The position numbers were made by a program, and so were the translations under genes. This document shows, piece by piece, positions 60,457 through 64,000 of a stretch of DNA of 64,000 nt. Every line of letters starts with the position of its first letter. Position 1 is the first letter of the stretch. This DNA is from Melampsora larici-populina 98AG31. Its lineage: Eukaryota > Basidiomycota > Pucciniomycetes > Pucciniales > Melampsoraceae. The stretch lies in the NCBI RefSeq assembly GCF_000204055.1, contig NW_006768813.1:558796-622795 (forward strand), written 5' to 3'. A model generated the notes under the pieces. That model was not told the DNA's origin and made no database searches. It worked only from the letters and a program-made list of their open reading frames with translations.

Positions 60457-62808
60457 CAATTTGGCGTAGACTCACAAAGAAAAACTAGATGAGCACAACT
60501 ATGGAGAAATGTGCGACAAACACTGGGGCAGATCGTGGGTGGAAACTACAGGAGTCCAATACTTTCACCGGAACTTATATACCAGCCAGGTACATTATTA
60601 GGTACATTATTCATTGGTGTGATTGATCGACTCGACTGCAGCGTGCAGAAAAATAAACAGTCCGCAAGTCTCGGATTTTTTTACTCTAGTCAAAAGAGGT
60701 CTAGCCCTGGGACTAGAGCCGATGATGTAGTATACCCGGCTTTCTGCCTATGATCTTCATGAATCAAAACAAGGTTGTTTTTCTACGCTTTTGAAAACGA
60801 GTCATATTCATGTAAGCGGAGATTCCAATTTATTGGTCTCTACTAGACGTCATGAACTTCACCGATCACACGCAATTCGCACAGGGGTTCTTGATGATGA
60901 ATGACATAATTGCTCGATCGTGACTTGAAAGTGGACTACGAGAGTACCCCTGGTCCATCATGAAACAGGGTAACGGCATCGATGTTCTACGTATTATGCG
61001 ATGATCAAGCCATGATGATATTCCTCTCCACAAAATTTGAAGGAGTATACATCGTGAGGGACCATGTTGTAATGACTGAAGAAGCTTCTTGACTATGTCG
61101 CAGAGAATGCCGCGCTGGATCGAAAAGTGGACACAGTTTTGTGAAGATCGAGACACGCTTGGGTAGCTTCGGCATGGAAAGCAAGTGGGGATCTGTTTAT
61201 TAGTTATGGAAAGTGGCGAAAGCTATGTCTGGGGGTCCTCAATTGCTATCCTGTTCAGCATCAGTCTCCGATACACTTTTGGCTGTTCACGAGCTTGGCG
61301 TGAAATTGTAGGGTGTAAATGGACGCGACAAAGCGGGAGCCAAGAGATGGGGGATAAAAGAAGTTGGATATTCTTTCCCGATGAAACTCCACACTTACTC
61401 GCCTTGAAAAGATTGATGCGCCTTATCCTCGCTCAATCTCCCCGGGATGCCGCATTGATTGATCTCCGCTATTTTGACCCATATATAAACTTACCGACCT
61501 TGACACACTGACACCACCATGAATACTACATATGTTCCAATCGTGAGCCAATCAAGACTGGTTTAAGTATACACTGGAAGCCTGAATTTGGGATTGGTTA
61601 GCTGAAATTAAAGACAAAGGTCGGAAAAACAAAAAGAACTGAGAAGATTGCGAACAGAACACAGAACCTCCTAAAACCATAGCTACAATGTTCCAGTGTA
61701 TGCGCTCCTAGGGTGTGTCTATGAAGCATGGCTTTGTAGCATTTTCAATCAATCATTCTGGATGGAACTGAAAACCAACTTCGTATGACTGCAGATTGAC
61801 TTTCTTGAATTCATCGCTCCCAACCAATCACGGACTTGATATAAGACTAAGTTGAACATAATGTTATATATTCTTCTGGGTTCACTCAAAAATATCATTT
61901 CACAAACTAGTCAAGCTCGAAATACAAGATATTACATCTAGTCTTCAAGCTTGAGCATAAACTCGCAGATGAATACTTTGCCAACACCATGCATAGCTTG
62001 GGTTCAACTTATTCTTTATAGCTAGATGAGCTGAATGTTAGAACTTCAATATGCAAAGGATTCGAGATTCTATGAATACATTGGAAAGTTCAATTCGACA
62101 TGCATATCCTGCATTACATTTTGCATTGTGGAATTCAACAAGGAGTTGAAGAAGCAAGAAAAGGGCTGTATCACGATCCTTTCTTTGCAGATCTGATCAA
62201 AAGCTCAAGTTTTTGACCTCCACAGAAATCGAATGGAAACTTTCTACACCAAATGTCTGGTTTTGACATCTGAGGTAGTAACAGATAAATGATGAATATG
62301 AAGATAATCACAATGAGGTCTCTTTTGAATGATCTCATTCTTCTTGGAAACTTTGAAGCCAACCTTCAAATCCCCAAGGATATCAACCCGGCTTTCCCAA
62401 TCATAAACCAGATCATGACCCAATCCACCAAAAATCCACCAATAACCAATGTTATCACGAACCAGACTTTGCATGTTTGTCCTAAAGAAAAAGAAGATCA
62501 AAAGAAAAAGAAAAACTACACAAAAAAACACTCAAAGATATTATAAAGAGTAAATAGGCCAGCAAATGTAAAAGAAGGCAAAAACATACATATCACACAA
62601 ACAAACACACAAATCACCTCAACGGAATCTATTAAAGATAGAAAAGAAACATGAGACTAAGCATAAGGAAGGGAAGCCAAAAAGATAATCGACAAATATA
62701 CAGAGGGATGTAGCTAGAGAATCAAATACAGAACCAAAAGAAAGAAAAAGAAAGGACGCAAAAAAAAGTACCAGTTTTATATATATATATATCTCCTGAA
62801 TTGATCCT
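60457..62808. other. Intergenic between the transporter and the kinase
   Basis: About 2.3 kb without a supported gene. The plus-strand frame at 61185-61511 has no family content. A short TA microsatellite lies near 62780-62792, just downstream of the kinase stop. Confidence 0.4.
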
Positions 62809-64000
62809 TCAAAACATACACTCCAAAACTCCATCCTCACCCTTTCCATTGTTCATCATCCCATCAAATCCTCTTAACATCTCAGCAGTCTTTCCACCTT
62901 TAAATGTAAATCCTACCCAAACCCCTCTACCGAATTTCTCATCCTTTTCTTTGACGGCTTCTACTGCTCTAGCCTTTTCAAAGACTTCTCCATACTTTTT
63001 CATCTCTTCTGGGTTCCCAAAATCATCGAAATAACCAGCACTGTAAGCAAAAGCCGATCAACATATTCATCAGTTCATTTGCTTTTAATTGTAGTCTTGA
63101 TTTGGAATTACAGAGAAAAGAAGAAAATCAAAACTTACTCGATTTCAGAATCTAGAGCAGGAACAAATGGAGCAGGTGTCTTTCTCATATCATCCCAATT
63201 GGTTCCATTAAAGAATTGTAAACTACGAACAGCTTCAAGTGAAGCTAATCTCTTATCTCTTGAATTAATCAAAGCAGCAATCGCAGACCAAGCTGGATCT
63301 GAAAGATTAAAGATCAAATCTTCTGCTCGATCATAATGAGGACGTCTTAAAGCTCTAGACCAATTCTTCAAGTTCGCCCAAGTTTCTTCTGGAGAAGCTC
63401 CAGCGAATGGAGCATAACCTGATAAGAATTCGAATAAGATACAACCTAATGACCAACTTTTGGGTGGATTCGAGGAATCAAGTTTGAACTGCTAGTTAGT
63501 TAAACATCCCAAGTATTAGAAGTCGATAGGTATGACTCAACTAGTCGACTGAGAAACTATAACTTTGACCTTTGAGAACTTCAATGGCCATATAATCCGG
63601 ACTACCGACGATCGAGTCAGCATATCTAGGTTCTTGAAGTCTCATAGTCTTATAAACCGTTTTCATCTCCACAGTCGAACGCCAGAGTTGTAAATCTTCT
63701 TCCTTGGCTTCATCTAACCTATGTTTTAAACTTTCAATCTTACCAGGGTTAAGAGAACCAGCAGCAAGACCAAAGTCGGTAAGTTTGATATGTCCAGTTG
63801 AATCGATGAGAAAGTTTTCAGGTTTAAGATCTCGATGAATGTATCCTAACTTATGTAAGGCATCTACAGCGATAAACATTTCTGCTGAATAGAATCTTGC
63901 ATGTTCTTCTTTCAATACACCTGAATTGTTCAATAAAGTTCTTACATCACCACCTGGTACGAATTCCATAGCGAGATAAATATGAGCAGGGTCTTGAAAT
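62809..64000 (-). CDS. DBF2: NDR-family protein kinase, Dbf2/Sid2 type (partial, runs off the window)
   Basis: Minus-strand exons 64000-63542, 63456-63139 and 63040-62809; both introns are GT-AG and in frame. The N-terminal region and small kinase lobe lie beyond the window. Visible: hinge region HIYLAMEFVPGGD, catalytic loop HRDLKPENFL, DFGLA, an NDR-type insert (about 40 residues, LWRSTVEMKTVYKTMR), the activation segment SIVGSPDYMAIEVLKG with its phosphorylatable Ser, DYWSLGCILFEFL, and the AGC tail with EIDAGYFDDFGNPEEM and FEKARAVEAVKEK, ending in a Gly-rich stretch. AIE replaces the usual APE, as in other Dbf2/Sid2 kinases. Dbf2/Sid2 with its Mob1 partner acts in the mitotic exit / septation initiation network at spindle poles and the division site. 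Confidence 0.88.

Noticed and set aside
60511..60753. Plus-strand 80-codon frame upstream of the transporter
   Set aside because: No start context, domain or splice continuity; lies in the promoter side of the transporter gene.

Overview
The window looks like nuclear DNA of a rust fungus or close relative (Basidiomycota, Pucciniomycotina). The evidence is many short GT-AG introns (mostly 55-140 bp) in every conserved gene, AT-rich intergenic DNA full of small hairpin elements, tnp2-type (CACTA/EnSpm) and pogo-type transposases, and fungal housekeeping genes. No species call is possible from the sequence alone. Gene models below were spliced by hand from frame, splice sites and family motifs; unrecognised genes are labelled so.

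Positions 1-38,000 are a repeat-rich compartment. It holds: two intact intron-bearing genes of unknown function on the minus strand (1430-2546 and 2976-4654); a cluster of CCAAGTCGCGACTTGG palindromes (6343-6660); an intact four-exon, GC-rich gene for a 1226-residue protein with an internal duplication (7248-11216) whose second intron carries one more copy of that palindrome; two decayed tnp2 transposases facing each other (11677-15061 plus, 21559-24015 minus); two decayed multi-exon genes, one Myb/SANT-like and one interrupted by a 140-bp foldback element; a pogo-like transposase with a 1-kb intron (25945-28512); and a pair of nested terminal-inverted-repeat elements (28697-33280 outside, 28986-32664 inside) that enclose decayed gene pieces. 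An unrecognised 449-residue gene (34592-36026), a MITE and a LINE RNase H relic close the compartment.

Positions 38,000-64,000 are a host gene compartment: SPC25 (outer kinetochore), DOT1 (histone H3 lysine-79 methyltransferase), a C-terminal relic of a GH10 xylanase, a pterin-4a-carbinolamine dehydratase divergent from ALG1 (first mannosyltransferase of N-glycan assembly), PAB1 (poly(A)-binding protein) with an A-rich leader, a trypsin-like serine protease, a monocarboxylate/riboflavin-type MFS transporter, and the C-terminal two thirds of a Dbf2/Sid2 NDR kinase running off the right edge. Small MITEs lie in the long gap between PAB1 and the protease.

The host genes are unrelated in pathway and are not a cluster; the only tight arrangement is the divergent pair sharing 252 bp. 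The most unusual items are the palindrome cluster with its intronic copy, the 1226-residue duplicated-module gene, the nested inverted-repeat elements, and nonsense codons in the repeats that fit TCG-to-TTG mutation.
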